64,000 nucleotides of DNA from Gonatopus flavifemur (Eukaryota; Arthropoda; Insecta; Hymenoptera; Dryinidae): assembly GCA_018340375.1 (NCBI GenBank), contig JAFFJZ010000026.1, forward strand, positions 1,302,001 to 1,366,000, read 5' to 3'. The position numbers were made by a program, and so were the translations under genes. Shown piece after piece: positions 35,097 to 46,751 of this stretch; positions within the stretch are counted from its first letter, which is position 1; the number at the start of each line of letters is the position of its first letter. A model generated the notes under the pieces. It worked only from the letters and a program-made list of their open reading frames with translations. It was not told the origin of the DNA and ran no database searches.

Positions 35097-37128
35097 CAGG
35101 GTGGGGCATTTGAAGTATCGCGGGCGTTTTTTCCAAAAATAAAGTGAGATACGAGAAAATTTTTCGGACAAAAGTTGTAGAGTACCCAGGGGGACATCCG
35201 ATGGTGGCCTTGGCTTTGACCTCAAATCTCATCTTCAAGGGCATTCTGAGATTAACTCTTGTTTTTTGAACAGCATCTCATATTTTTTACTGCAGATTTG
35301 GATTCTAGGTCAAAAACCAAGAAACTTTTGTCTGAACCATTTTCCTGAAATCCGCAAAAATGGCGCTCTAATCGATATTGTTCCATTTTGAATCTGACAT
35401 TCGAATAACTCGAAAACGAAGGGTCTTGCAAAAGAATGTTTCGTACAAAAGTTGTCAATACACAACACATTTCAATCGTCTACATTACCACCATTCAGAG
35501 CTCACGCGCTGTAAACAAACGACGGGGTTCAGTGAAAATTCACAATTTTGAAAGTCAGTTTGTCAGTTACATTTGATTATTACTTGGTTTATGGCAAATT
35601 GAAAATCATGGATATCCGATACACGGTTTCTGAAAAGATCGATATGATCTACATTTACGGTGAAGTGCATAAGAACCCCAGACAAGCATATGACCTATAT
35701 GCAGAACGATTTCCTGAAAGAACAACGCCATCCATTAGGTATTTTCAACGCATTACAAAATTATTCTCAGAAACGGAAAGTGTTACAAGGGAAAAACGAC
35801 ATCGAATGAGAACTGTTAGCGGAGAAAATGCGGAAGTTAATGTACTAGCTGCAGTAGCCAATAATCCACACGTGAGCTCTCGTGAAATTGAACTCCATTC
35901 GGGAATTTCTCGAAGAAGTGTTCTTCGAATACTGAAACGTCACAAATTCCATCCGTATCACATTTGTTTGCATCAAGACCTTCACGGTGATGATTTCGAA
36001 AATCGTGTACAGTTTTGTCGATGGGGTCTTGCGCAAATGCACAATAACAACTTCATCAACATATTATTTTCTGATGAGTCGACGTTCACCAATCATGGTC
36101 AAGTAAATCGACATAATACGCATTACTGGGCGACAGAAAATCCAAGATGGTTACGTCAAGTAGAGCATCAAAGACAATGGGCTGTGAATGTTTGGTGTGG
36201 TATTTTTCGATCTCGAGTAATTGGACCGTACTTCATTGCAGATACGCTAAATGGAGAGAAGTACAGACATTTCTTAGATCAAGTACTTCCAACATTACTT
36301 GAAGACATACCTATTCAGGAACGATTGAATATGTGGTATCAACACGATGGTTGTCCATCCCATTATGCAGTCACAGCTCGAGAAATATTGGACAGAGATT
36401 ATCCTGGACGATGGATAGGATGTCGTGGACCAGTTCATTGGCCTGCCCGTTCTCCGGATCTTACTTCTCCAGATGTTTTTTTATGGGGATACATAAAAGA
36501 TACAGTTTATCAACAAGCACCGACTACACCTGAGAATATGCGTCAACGAATCATCAATGCATGCGCGAGCATCAATGAAGATATTTTAGCACGAGTTCAG
36601 CAATCTTTTGTAAAACGATTTGAAATGTGTATTGAAGTCGAAGGCCATCATTTTGAGCATCTACTGCATTAAAATTATCCAAGTGATGTAGACGATTGAA
36701 ATGTGTTGTGTTTTGTCTGTTATACCCCATCACCTCCGTTTCAGTCCAAGGGATCCCCCTTGGAATCAGACAACTTTTGTCCGAAACATTCTCCTCCAAG
36801 ACCCTTCGTTTCCGAGTTATTCTAATGTCAGATTCAGTATGGAACAATATCGATTAGAGCGCCATCTTTGCGGATTTCAGGAAAATGGTTCAGACAAAAG
36901 CTTCTTGGTTTTTGACCTAGAATCCAAATCTGCAGTAAAAAATATGAGATGCTATTTAAAAAACAAGAGTTGACCTCAGAATGCCCTTGAAGATGAGATT
37001 TGAGGTCAAAGCCAAGGCCACCATCGGATGTCCCCCTCGATACCCTACAATTTTTGTCCGAAAAATTTTCTCGTATCTCATTTTATTTTTGGAAAAAACG
37101 CCCGCGACACTTTAAATGCCCCACCCTG
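35097..37128 (+). mobile_element. DD41D Tc1/mariner-type transposon with long inverted repeats
   Basis: The 2032-bp element is flanked by TA (35095-35096 and 37129-37130). Its ends begin CAGGGTGGGGCATTTGAAGT (left) and are inverted on the right with one mismatch in the first 20 bases. The inverted arms are unusually long, about 360 bp (to about 35459 and from about 36766), far beyond the 20-30 bp of classical mariners. A single full-length transposase frame lies between them. It interrupts the 444-bp satellite. Confidence 0.93.
35608..36672 (+). CDS. DD41D transposase (Tc1/mariner superfamily, rosa-like)
   Basis: I choose the start at MDIRYTVSEKIDM; an in-frame ATG 20 codons upstream exists but adds no family sequence. 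The product is 354 residues. The N-terminal part (EKIDMIYIYGEVHKNPRQA) resembles the DUF4817-type helix-turn-helix of arthropod Tc1/mariner relatives. A second HTH-like region (SSREIELHSGISRRSVLRIL) follows. The catalytic core has FSDEST (first D), QHDGCPSHYA (second D) and SPDVFLWGYIKD (third D). There are 41 residues between the second and third D, the DD41D spacing reported for rosa-like elements. The frame is uninterrupted. In the related sequences I remember, the third-D motif is usually TPLDFFLWG, so TSPDVFLWG is a slightly unusual variant. Confidence 0.9.
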   Translation: MDIRYTVSEKIDMIYIYGEVHKNPRQAYDLYAERFPERTTPSIRYFQRITKLFSETESVTREKRHRMRTVSGENAEVNVLAAVANNPHVSSREIELHSGISRRSVLRILKRHKFHPYHICLHQDLHGDDFENRVQFCRWGLAQMHNNNFINILFSDESTFTNHGQVNRHNTHYWATENPRWLRQVEHQRQWAVNVWCGIFRSRVIGPYFIADTLNGEKYRHFLDQVLPTLLEDIPIQERLNMWYQHDGCPSHYAVTAREILDRDYPGRWIGCRGPVHWPARSPDLTSPDVFLWGYIKDTVYQQAPTTPENMRQRIINACASINEDILARVQQSFVKRFEMCIEVEGHHFEHLLH

Positions 37129-37390
37129 TATATTGATGGATACAGAGGTCAATTATTATTTCGTGGCCGTCATAAGTGGGCAAGCAAGCAGTGAAGTGAA
37201 CCTACTTTTACATATCAATATTTGTTATTAAAATAAGATTATTTTATTTTATCAATATGATACACTTCTTCTTTGCATTTTTTGAATATAATCTCATGTT
37301 TTCATCATCTCACACGTGCAATTACGTTCAATCAACATAGTGTATAAACGGTCATTGAAACCTACTATATGTTCATGGATACAATCGAAA
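37129..37390. repeat. 444-bp satellite array, right segment
   Basis: After the transposon the satellite resumes at the GATGGATACAGA position of the unit and continues, more diverged, through CGTGGCCGTCATAAGTGGGC. The start of one more unit (GTTCATGGATACA) lies near 37370, and the array fades out. Confidence 0.8.
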
Positions 37391-37575
37391 TTTTATCTTG
37401 AATCGCTCGGTTTTCATACTTACTTTGACGACATGTGACGGATAATGTATAAAATCTTGATTATGTACGAAGTGAATATCTTCGTATGTAGTTTTTTTCA
37501 TTGTACATTGACCAATTCACTTTGGAGTGAGTTCGGGACTGATTTTCATGTAATATAGTTCTCGGTCATCGAGGA

Positions 37576-40500
37576 GATACGAGCGGCTAGGCTTTTACCG
37601 ATTCTTACGGAATAAGCTACGTGAAAATACGTATCTGGAATTCCACTGGATTTCTGTAAATTCCAGTGGATTCTGTTGTTTTCACGATCATGTCACCAAA
37701 AAGAACCAGAATTCTACCGAGGGAAATACCTGTGCATTTGGTTCAGTCTTCTGGTTTTGAATCCGTAAACGAACCACAATTCAGTTATTGATAATTCTAG
37801 TATATTTTGTTGTTTTCACGATTATGTGACCAAAAAATGACCAGAACTCAACCAAGGAAAGTACCTAAATATTTGGTTCGGTCATCTGATTTTGCATCCT
37901 AAAACGAGCCACATCAGTCAATAATAATTCCAGTAGATTTGGTTGCTTTTTCGATCATGTAATCAAAAAATAACCAAAACTGAACCGAGCAAAGTACCGA
38001 AGTATTTGGTTCAGTCTTCTGATTTTGCATCCTAAAACGAACCACAATTCAGTCAATAATAATTCCGGCAGATTCCGGTGGGTTTTCGATTATGTAACCA
38101 AAAGATAACCAAAACTGAACCGAGAAAAGTACCGAAATATTTGGTTCAGTCTCCTGATTTTGCAACCTAAAACGAACCACAATTCAGTCAATAATAATTC
38201 CGGCAGATGCCGGTGGGTTTTTGATTATGTAACCAAAAGATAACCAAAACTGAACCGAGCAAAGTACCGAAATATTGGGTTCAGTCTTTTGATTTTGCAT
38301 CCTAAAACGAACCACAACTCAGTCAATAATAATTCCGGCAGATTTCGGTGCTTTCTCGATTATGTAACCAAAAGATAACCAAAACTCAACCGAGGTAAGT
38401 ACTTGAATATTTGGTTCAGTCTTCTGATTTCGCATCCTAAAACGAACCACAATTCAATCAATAATAATTCCGAAAGATTTCGTTGCTTTTTCGATCATGT
38501 AACCAAAAAATAACCAAAACTGGACCGAAGAAAGTACCTAAATATTTGGTTCGGTCATCTGATTTTGCATCCTAAAACGAGCCACATCAGTCAATAATAA
38601 TTCCAGTAGATTTGGTTGCTTTTTCGATCATGTAATCAAAAAATAACCAAAACTGAACCGAGCAAAGTACCGAAATATTTGGTTCAGTCTTCTGATTTTG
38701 CATCCTAAAACGAGCCACATCAGTCAATAATAATTCCAGTAGATTTGGTTACTTTCTCGATCATGTAATCAAAAAATAACCAAAACTGAACCGAGCAAAG
38801 TACCGAAATATTTGGTTCAGTCTTCTGATTTTGCATCCTAAAACGAACCACAATTCAGTCAATAATAATTCCGGCAGATTCCGGTGGGTTTTCGATTATG
38901 TAACCAAAAGATAACCAAAACTGAACCGAGAAAAGTACCGAAATATTTGGTTCAGTCTCCTGATTTTGCAACCTAAAACGAACCACAATTCAGTCAATAA
39001 TAATTCCGGCAGATGCCGGTGGGTTTCTGATTATGTAACCAAAAGATAACCAAAACTGAACCGAGCAAAGTACCGAAATATTGGGTTCAGTCTTTTGATT
39101 TTGCATCCTAAAACGAACCACAACTCAGTCAATAATAATTCCGGCAGATTTCGGTGCTTTCTCGATTATGTAACCAAAAGATAACCAAAACTCAACCGAG
39201 GTAAGTACTTGAATATTTGGTTTAGTCTTCTGATTTTGCATCCTAAAACGGACCACAATTCAGTCAATAATAATTTCGACAGATTCCGGTGCTTTTTCGA
39301 TTATGTAACCAAAAGATAACCAAAACTGAACCGAGCAAAGTACCGAAATATTGGGTTCAGTCTTTTGATTTTGCATCCTAAAACGAACCACAACTCAGTC
39401 AATAATAATTCCGGCAGATTTCGGTGCTTTCTCGATTATGTAACCAAAAGATAACCAAAACTCAACCGAGGTAAGTACTTGAATATTTGGTTCAGTCTTC
39501 TGATTTTGCATCCTAAAACGAAGCACAATTCAGTCAATAATAATTCCAGTAGATTTCGTTGCTTTTTCGATCATGTAACCAAAAAATAACCAAAACTGAA
39601 CCGAGAAAAGTACCGAAATATTTGGTTTAGTCTTCTGATTTTGCATCCTAAAACGAACCACAATTCAGTCAATAATAATTTCGACAGATTCCGGTGCTTT
39701 TTCGATTATGTAACCAAAAGATAACCAAAACTGAACCGAGCAAAGTACCGAAATATTTGGTTCAGTCTTCTGATTTCGCATCCTAAAACGAACCACAATT
39801 CAGTCAACAATAATTCCGGCAGATTCCGGTGCTTTTTCGATTATGTAACCAAAAGATAATGAAAACTCAACCGTGGACAGTACTTGAATATTTGGTTCAG
39901 TCTTCTGATTTCGCATCCTAAACCGAACCACAATTCAGTCATTAATAATTCTAGTAGATTTCGTTGCTTTTTCGATCATGTAATCAAAAAATAACCAAAA
40001 CTGAACCGAGCAAAGTACCGAAGTATTTGGTTCAGTCTTCTGATTTTGCATCCTAAAACGAACCACAATTCAGTCAATAATAATTCCGGCAGATTCCGGT
40101 GGGTTTTCGATTATGTAACCAAAAGATAACCAAAACTGAACCGAGAAAAGTACCGAAATATTTGGTTCAGTCTCCTGATTTTGCAACCTAAAACGAACCA
40201 CAATTCAGTCAATAATAATTCCGGCAGATGCCGGTGGGTTTTTGATTATGTAACCAAAAGATAACCAAAACTGAACCGAGCAAAGTACCGAAATATTGGG
40301 TTCAGTCTTTTGATTTTGCATCCTAAAACGAACCACAACTCAGTCAATAATAATTCCGGCAGATTTCGGTGCTTTCTCGATTATGTAACCAAAAGATAAC
40401 CAAAACTCAACCGAGGTAAGTACTTGAATATTTGGTTCAGTCTTCTGATTTTGCATCCTCAAACGAACCACAATTCAGTCAATAATAATTCCGGCAGATT

Positions 40501-40927
40501 CCGGTGCTTTTTCGATTATGTAACCAAAAGATAACCAAAACTCAACCGAGGTAAGTACTTGAATATTTGGTTCAGTCTCCTGATTTTGCACCCTAAAAAG
40601 AACCACGATTCAGTCAATAATAATTCCGGTAGATTTCGTTGCTTTTTCGATCATGTAACCAAAAAATAACCAATACTCAACCAAGGTGAATCTTCACGCA
40701 TCTGGTTGTTTTTCCACTCTGTTATAGAAAAGAACCAAAATTTAGTAGACGACATGTTGTGGAAATTCGGTTCATTTCCTACATTCGCAACCTATAAATG
40801 ACCAATCCCTGTGCAACGAATTTGCTGATCGAATTGGTCCGTTTTTGTTTGGTTTTTGTTCAAAAACACGCCCGAAACTGACCAATTTTTTTGGTCTTTT
40901 TTTTGGTCATCCTAGATCCGCTATATC
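37576..40927. repeat. 135-bp minisatellite array with inverted boundary motifs
   Basis: Between about 37640 and 40710 there are roughly 22 units of 135 bp. Exact 135-bp steps are seen, for example GAACCACAATTCAGTC at 38039, 38174, 38309 and 38444. Units contain ACCAAAA, GAACCGAG and TTGGTTCAGT. Variants recur in blocks: 38041 matches 38847 (about six units on), and 38847 matches 40062 exactly nine units (1215 bp) on, so larger segments were duplicated. The array is bracketed by GATACGAGCGGCTAGG (37576) and an inverted CCTAGATCCGCTATATC (40911), so it may be the expanded interior of a transposon. No coding frame. Confidence 0.9.
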
Positions 40928-41402
40928 GCCCTTACATGTATTACTTGTATATGGTCTTTTATTCAAACGTTTTCAAACATAGGCATGCGAATGATGTAGT
41001 ATACACATTTTAACAATTATTGAATACTTTTTGCTGTCCGATTATTTGTCCCATAGAATAATATGTTTGTGTCTCATTTTATATGATCAATAAAATAACC
41101 CAGGCGGCAAGACAAAATTATAATGAAGCTAGCTGGAACGTTGTTTTATTTATAAATCAGGCAAATATATGTATATTTACAGTCACACATTTCAAGTATT
41201 ATTTCTCTAATAAGGATGGGATCAAATCAATGAAATATTTGTTTACATGAAAGGAATTGTTTTCATCTAGATTCGTTTTGTTACAACTTTGTAATTTCTT
41301 TCAGTGTATTGTCAGGGAATTTATAAATATCAAAACTGTCAATAAATTGAATCCACCACATTTATTATCGAGTTTTACAAATCGAGTACAGATTTCCAAA
41401 TA

Positions 41403-41632
41403 CATTTGACAAAATACTCGAAATTGCATTAATGAAAAAATCTGAAACTTCTAGAGATGATTCTCCGAAACTTTATCTACATCTGTAGAAAACCCGAATT
41501 TTAATGTTCGAAAAAAATTTTTCCGAAATCCAAAATCTTGATTCAATACAAACTTAGATAAAGTTTTCAAAAATCATCTCCGAGAATTTCAGTTGTTTCA
41601 AAGAATTCAGTTTCGAGTATTTTGTTCGGATG
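41403..41632. repeat. Foldback repeat
   Basis: Inverted arms run from TTTGACAAAATACTCGAAAT to its relative near 41630, including GAGATGATTCTCCGAAACTT and its complement. No coding content. The stretch 40928..41402 to its left shows no gene. Confidence 0.65.
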
Positions 41633-41740
41633 GTAACTCTGGTATTTATTTGACTGGACAGAATTCAATTTAGGTCATAAGAAGATTCAATCCGTAGAAC
41701 AGTTTTCCCTGTTCATTTCCATGAACTTGCAAAATTTCTA

Positions 41741-42809
41741 CACTGAGAAAAAAAATAGTAGAGCCAACCGTATGAGTTTGGATACGGCGAATCTCGCTGC
41801 GCAGTTGACTCAACTGAATATCGATTGAAGTAAGTGCTCATTCGGTCATTTCAATCGATATTCAATTGAGTCAACCGCGTGGCGAGATTCGCCGTATCCA
41901 AACTCATACCCACACAGCACCCAATGTCTCAGTAATATCTCTAGAATATTACAATGTCTCGCTCAAAAGATTCTGTGTGTTTTATGGAACAAAATGAATT
42001 TTTATCCACCTGATCCAGGAATGGGAAAACGCCTCTCCTACGACCACTTCACTATTCACTTTTCATTTCAAAAGATTCTGAAATGACCAGTTTATATCCC
42101 ACGGCAACAAATTTTCGAAGTTTTTTCATCTATCTTACTCAGCACTTCATGAAATTTCAAAGTCGGGGTCGAAAAAAACCTCTCTCCCACGACCTACTCA
42201 TTTTTTGTGTTAGAAGATTCTAAATCGATTGGTCTATATTTCACCGAACCGAATTCTTCGAACTCCTATCACGATGATTACAATAAATGGCACTTTGAGA
42301 GTGGTGTCGTTATTTCGGAGATTCGCTGATGTGATAGAAGCCTTGACTCTCACTCGCAGAGCCCGGGTTCAATCCCCACTGGCGGAACTTTCTAATAATA
42401 ATTGACTTCGAAGCAGTTTTTCTTACAGGTGAAGTGATTCTGACGAAGCTCATTCAACATTTGTAGAAGTAAACTCTGAAGACAATTTTTTTCAACCCAA
42501 AGTAACATTTTGTAAGCTTTTTAATATGTGATTGTTACATTTTTTTTCCGTACGGAATATCGCTGAAATGATCACAGCAATATTTCAGAATATCTCCAGA
42601 ATGTTACCTCAATGATCTCAGCAATGTTTCAGAATATCTCCAGGATGTTACAAAGATGGCGACATGAGACATCCTGCAAACATTCTGATAATCTTCTTGA
42701 GATGTTTCCCAGAATATTACACATTCCAAATGTAATGTTCTAACACAATTGTTGGGACATCCGTTGCTGTGTGGGTATGCGGTTGGCTCCACTATGTTTT
42801 TTCTCAGTG
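41741..42809. repeat. TA-flanked MITE split by another element
   Basis: The left end CACTGAGAAAAAAAATAG has TA before it, and the right end TTTTTTCTCAGTG has TA after it. The arms (AGTTTGGATACGGCGA and complement; GAGCCAACCG and complement) form a 200-bp foldback once the insertion at 41909..42775 is removed. Confidence 0.88.
41909..42775. mobile_element. CCCACACAGCA-terminated non-autonomous element
   Basis: The tips CCCACACAGCA and TGCTGTGTGGG are inverted, with TA on both sides (41907-41908 and 42776-42777). It is inserted in the right arm of the preceding MITE. The interior has repeated ATTTCAGAATATCTCCAGAATGTTAC-like segments (42583 to 42655) and a short tRNA-like B-box segment near 42370. 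No protein frame. Confidence 0.75.
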
Positions 42810-43420
42810 TATATTTAATTACATGTTTCGAGGAAAAAATAGGGAAAAGACCGGGAAAATTTTGCAAGGACGAGGAACACTTTCCTAAGGGAAGCGTACC
42901 ATCCACGTACATATTTTGTCTGTGAAATTCCTCTGAACTGATTGTATGAAACATGTTCCATAATTCGTTTGTAATTTCTCATGTGATTGCAATCTGAAAT
43001 TTGAAAATTATCCAGAGCTCGAATTTCGAATTTCGGAAGAAAATTTTTTTCTCAACCGAAAAAATGGAATTTTGCTCTCTCGTTAGAGGGAGGCTTTGTG
43101 ATCATTTCGAGGGACTGACAATTTTTTTGTCTCCAAAATGAAATTTTTTCAGACCAGAATGTTTTTCTGAACTTGGGGAAAAATTTTGGTTCCGTGTTTG
43201 TCTGTGTATCTGTGTGGATGTATGTGTGTAGTCCTAGGAAGAGATTGCGAATGCGCATACCTGTCGTTCTGATCATGCGATCTCCATGGAATTTTTATCA
43301 CAGTTGGAGACCGAGGTAATACTGGTCCCATATGAGTTTCAACCTGATTTTTACAGAAGAATGAGAGAAGAGAAGGGGACATGTTATCGAGAATTGTGAT
43401 TTTGCGAACACACATATCTC

Positions 43421-44880
43421 CCCAGATAGCATTGAAAGTCCTCTGGACGTTTCAGAAACATAACTTTAGTTCTGCGCGCTTCGTCTCCGGGGAGTAGGTT
43501 GGAATACGTTCAGAGAACGTTCATTTTTGATGCACCTGAATACGTTCTCAGTACCCCTGGCGAAAAAGTGTTACATAATCTTTCATATATTTCAGTATTT
43601 TTTCATATTTCTTATAATTTCTCATATATTTTCATAAATGTCATAAATTTTCATAATTTCTCAAGGAATCGGAAAATTTAGTATGAGAAATGTTTTCTCA
43701 TAATAAATCATAATTCCTCATAAATAAAATCCCATTACTTCATATATTTTCATAATTTCTCATGAAATTACAGAAAATTTTCTCATAAATATAATGATGA
43801 CTATGAGATATGGTTTTTCATAAAAAGTCATAATTTTTCATGAAAACTCATAATTTATGACCACAAAAGTTACAATTATTCATAAATAAAAGTGTATCAT
43901 CATATTATTTCCTAATTTCTCAAAAAAATTGCATATATGTCTTAATTTCTTAAAAATTTCCTACAGTTTCTCCTCGCATCCGTAAAGACAAGAAGGATAA
44001 TATGAAATATCAACACATATGAGAACATAAAAACTTGCTGAAGTAACTGATCCAAGTGATCCGGATCAATTTTCAGGCTTTTTGATTGGTTGAAAAGTGA
44101 TCCGGATCACTTGGATTAGCTACTTTGGAAGGTTCCATAGCGTCTTATCAAAAAAATAAATGATAAATCTTATGTGACTTTATGAACATATGTTTTGAAG
44201 AGATTATGAAAAATTTGGAAATTTGAGAAGGGAATTGTTTTTTTTATAAACTTTTTGAAGAACTTTTTTTGGAGAACGGTGAGATTTTATTCAAAATTTC
44301 TGAGAATTTATGGAAAATTGTGAGAAATTATCAAATAGTATGAGGATTATGAAAAAGTATGAAAAATTATGAGAAAAGCATTTCTCATAAGAGTGTTCAA
44401 ACTCCTCCAGAAATTATGGAATTTCATGCAAAAATTATGAGGAAATATGAAAATTTTATGAGAAAATTATGGAAAATTATGAAAACATTGTATCTCATAA
44501 TGATGTTCCGAATCCTTGAGAAATTATGGGATTTTATGAGAAAATGATGAAAAAAAAAGATGAAAAAATATGAGAAATTATGAGAAATTTTTTCGCTAGG
44601 AACGTCTTTTTCATCTATCATGGGACGTTCTCGTTACGTTTCCCAAACGTACTTTCATGAAAATAACCTTTACAAACATATGCGTAGTATCGCAGAACGT
44701 AATTGACATATTTATTGAACACGTCCCCAGAACGTCGCATGGTGGACATGGATTGAACATCACAGAACATTTGTATGTCCCTGGGACGTACATGCGAGAT
44801 TTTCAGAACGTCCTGGGATTTTATTTGGACGTTTTCTGTAAGAGCAAGTACGTCTTCCGAACGTTCAAAAAACCTCCTGA
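43421..44880. repeat. Foldback field of degenerate CATAATTTCTCAT and GAACGTTC motifs
   Basis: From about 43560 to 44600 the left half is packed with TCATAATTTCTCATA-like motifs and the right half with their complements, bounded by CCCCTGGCGAAAAAG and TTTTTTCGCTAGG. On both outer sides (43430-43557 and 44600-44880) GAACGTTC/AACGTCC-type motifs recur. A small palindrome around TGATCCAAGTGATCCGGATCA lies at the centre (44050-44130). A CCCAGATAGCA tip near 43422 resembles other elements in this window. No credible coding sequence. Confidence 0.7.
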
Positions 44881-45499
44881 TGCTATCCGTGTCCACTCCC
44901 TATTATCCAATTGTAATGGAATTTATACCACGTTTCAGTTATGCTCCCATGGTGGTCGCATATCAGTTTCATTTCAATCGGTTGAGAAATGTGGAAAAAA
45001 TGTCTTTAGCAATTTGCAATGTTCGACAACATTTTCAAAGTATGCCTTCCCTGTGTCGGTATTATCGGAATGCCATGAAACTCGGAGCATAATCAATTCA
45101 TGGGGTGTCAATTGTGTAATATAGGTTTCAGGTAAATCAAAATTGAAGGGGGAAAAAGGTGAGCAATAAACTTGAAAAGAAAATTTGGAAATCTCGCGAA
45201 TGCCGCTATTGTGCGGATATATGCCTCCCTGCTTAAAATACCTCATAGAATCTCATAGTGTCTCATTCAAATTGAATGAGACTGAACGAGACCAATGAGA
45301 AAGATCAAAGTGTCTGTAACATCTCATTGAAACTGAATGAGAATGAATCAGAAATCAGTATCCAATGAGAGCCAATCGTTTATCTCTCAATAAATACGTA
45401 CAATATGAAATTAGAAATGATCGAACGGTTCCTAATGTAAAAAGTTGAATGAGTGTTTGTAGGAAAATGCTCATTCAATTTCATTTTTTTGTCTGTACC

Positions 45500-46571
45500 A
45501 ACCGTCGATCGGTTCCAATAGGAATTTTCTAGAGTGGAGTCTATAAGAAATGATGAGAAATTTCTGGAGTGAAGCTTCCCAATCGGTTTTTATGAAGAAT
45601 GTCTAATATAATTTTGAAGGATTTTCCATATCAATGGTCAATGGGTTTTAATAAGAAATGCCTGAACGAGGCTACAATGAGAAATTATGAGAAATTTCTG
45701 CGTTATGAATGCTCATTAGGTTTCTATGGGAAAATTCTGATATAACTTTCCCTTAATAATCATCTCAATGTTCAATCGATCCTCATCGGAATTTCCCACA
45801 AGCGCTGTATAATATTTTTCTAGTGTAAGCGAATCGAAATCACATTATTGTTTGTAAATCCCGCGTATCCGTGTGGCTTCGGGTTTCCTCGCTTATGTTC
45901 GTGAGTCTTCGGACTTCTTCGTGCTTCGCGCGAGCACTGTGGCAAAGAGAAGACTAGTCACCGTAGTGTTACGAAGCCGCTTACATGTATCTCCGAGCTT
46001 GACTGTTCGAATAAAATAAATAAGTAAGCACAATCTTACGAAACGCCTATTTTCTGAGGAAATCTCCAGAAATTCCTGCGTATATCCTTTGAACCCCGCT
46101 TCAAGCGCGTTATATGAGAAATGATGAGAAATTCCCAGAGTAAAACTTTTTAATCGATTCCTATGGGAAATGTTTCATAGAATTTCTCAGTATTCTTCAT
46201 GTCAATGTTTAATCGGTTTCAATCGGAATTGTCTGAAAGTTCATTCTACAAGAAATGATGGGATATTTCCAGGATAGAGATGTTCAATATGTTTTCGTGA
46301 GAAATGTCTCATATAATTTTCATCACTTTTTGTTATCGATGCACAATCGGTTTCAATCGGAATTTTCCGTAAGTGCTTCCTACAAGGAACGACGAGGAAT
46401 TTGTAGGATCCGAATGTTCAATAAGTTTCTATGAGGAAATTCTGATATAATTACCCATTATTGTATTTCTAATGTCAATGTTCAATCGATGTCAATCAAA
46501 ATTTTCCGGAAATACGTTCTATGAGGAATCATGAGAAATTTCTGACATACCAGTTTTTAGTAGGTCCTCAT
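45500..46571. repeat. Degenerate minisatellite, about 135-bp units
   Basis: Units containing AAGAAATGATGAGAAATTTC, then CAATCGGTTTCAATCGGAATT, recur at about 45545, 45685, 46110, 46255, 46390 and 46525. A GC-richer segment with AATAAA (about 45840-46060) interrupts the series. This unit has no obvious sequence relation to the 135-bp array at 37.6-40.9 kb. Confidence 0.6.
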
Positions 46572-46751
46572 TAGGGATGCACTGGATATCCGTTTCTGAT
46601 CCAGCCGGATATGCGTCCGATCCGGTACCCAGTGATCCGAATAAATCGGACAAATCATTCTGGATAGGTCGACATCGGCATCGTACATCGGATTGGACGC
46701 ATATCCGGTAACCGGTGGTCGAATCAGAACCGGATATCCGGTGCACCCCTA
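46572..46751. repeat. hAT-type MITE
   Basis: Inverted tips TAGGGATGCACTGGATATCCG and CGGATATCCGGTGCACCCCTA bound 180 bp rich in CCGGATAT motifs. The 8-bp flanks GTCCTCAT and GTCTTCGT match at six positions, the rest being transitions. This is what an old 8-bp hAT target duplication looks like. Confidence 0.85.

Noticed and set aside
37640..40710. Possible CRISPR-like repeat array
   Set aside because: Units are contiguous 135-bp tandem repeats without unique spacers, in a eukaryotic context.
42340..42390. B-box-like GGGTTCAATCCC segment
   Set aside because: Only the B-box side is convincing; no A box or stems around it.
44657..45124. 155-codon frame near 44.7-45.1 kb
   Set aside because: Much of it comes from the AACGTTC motif field, and the composition does not look coding. 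No family motif is seen.
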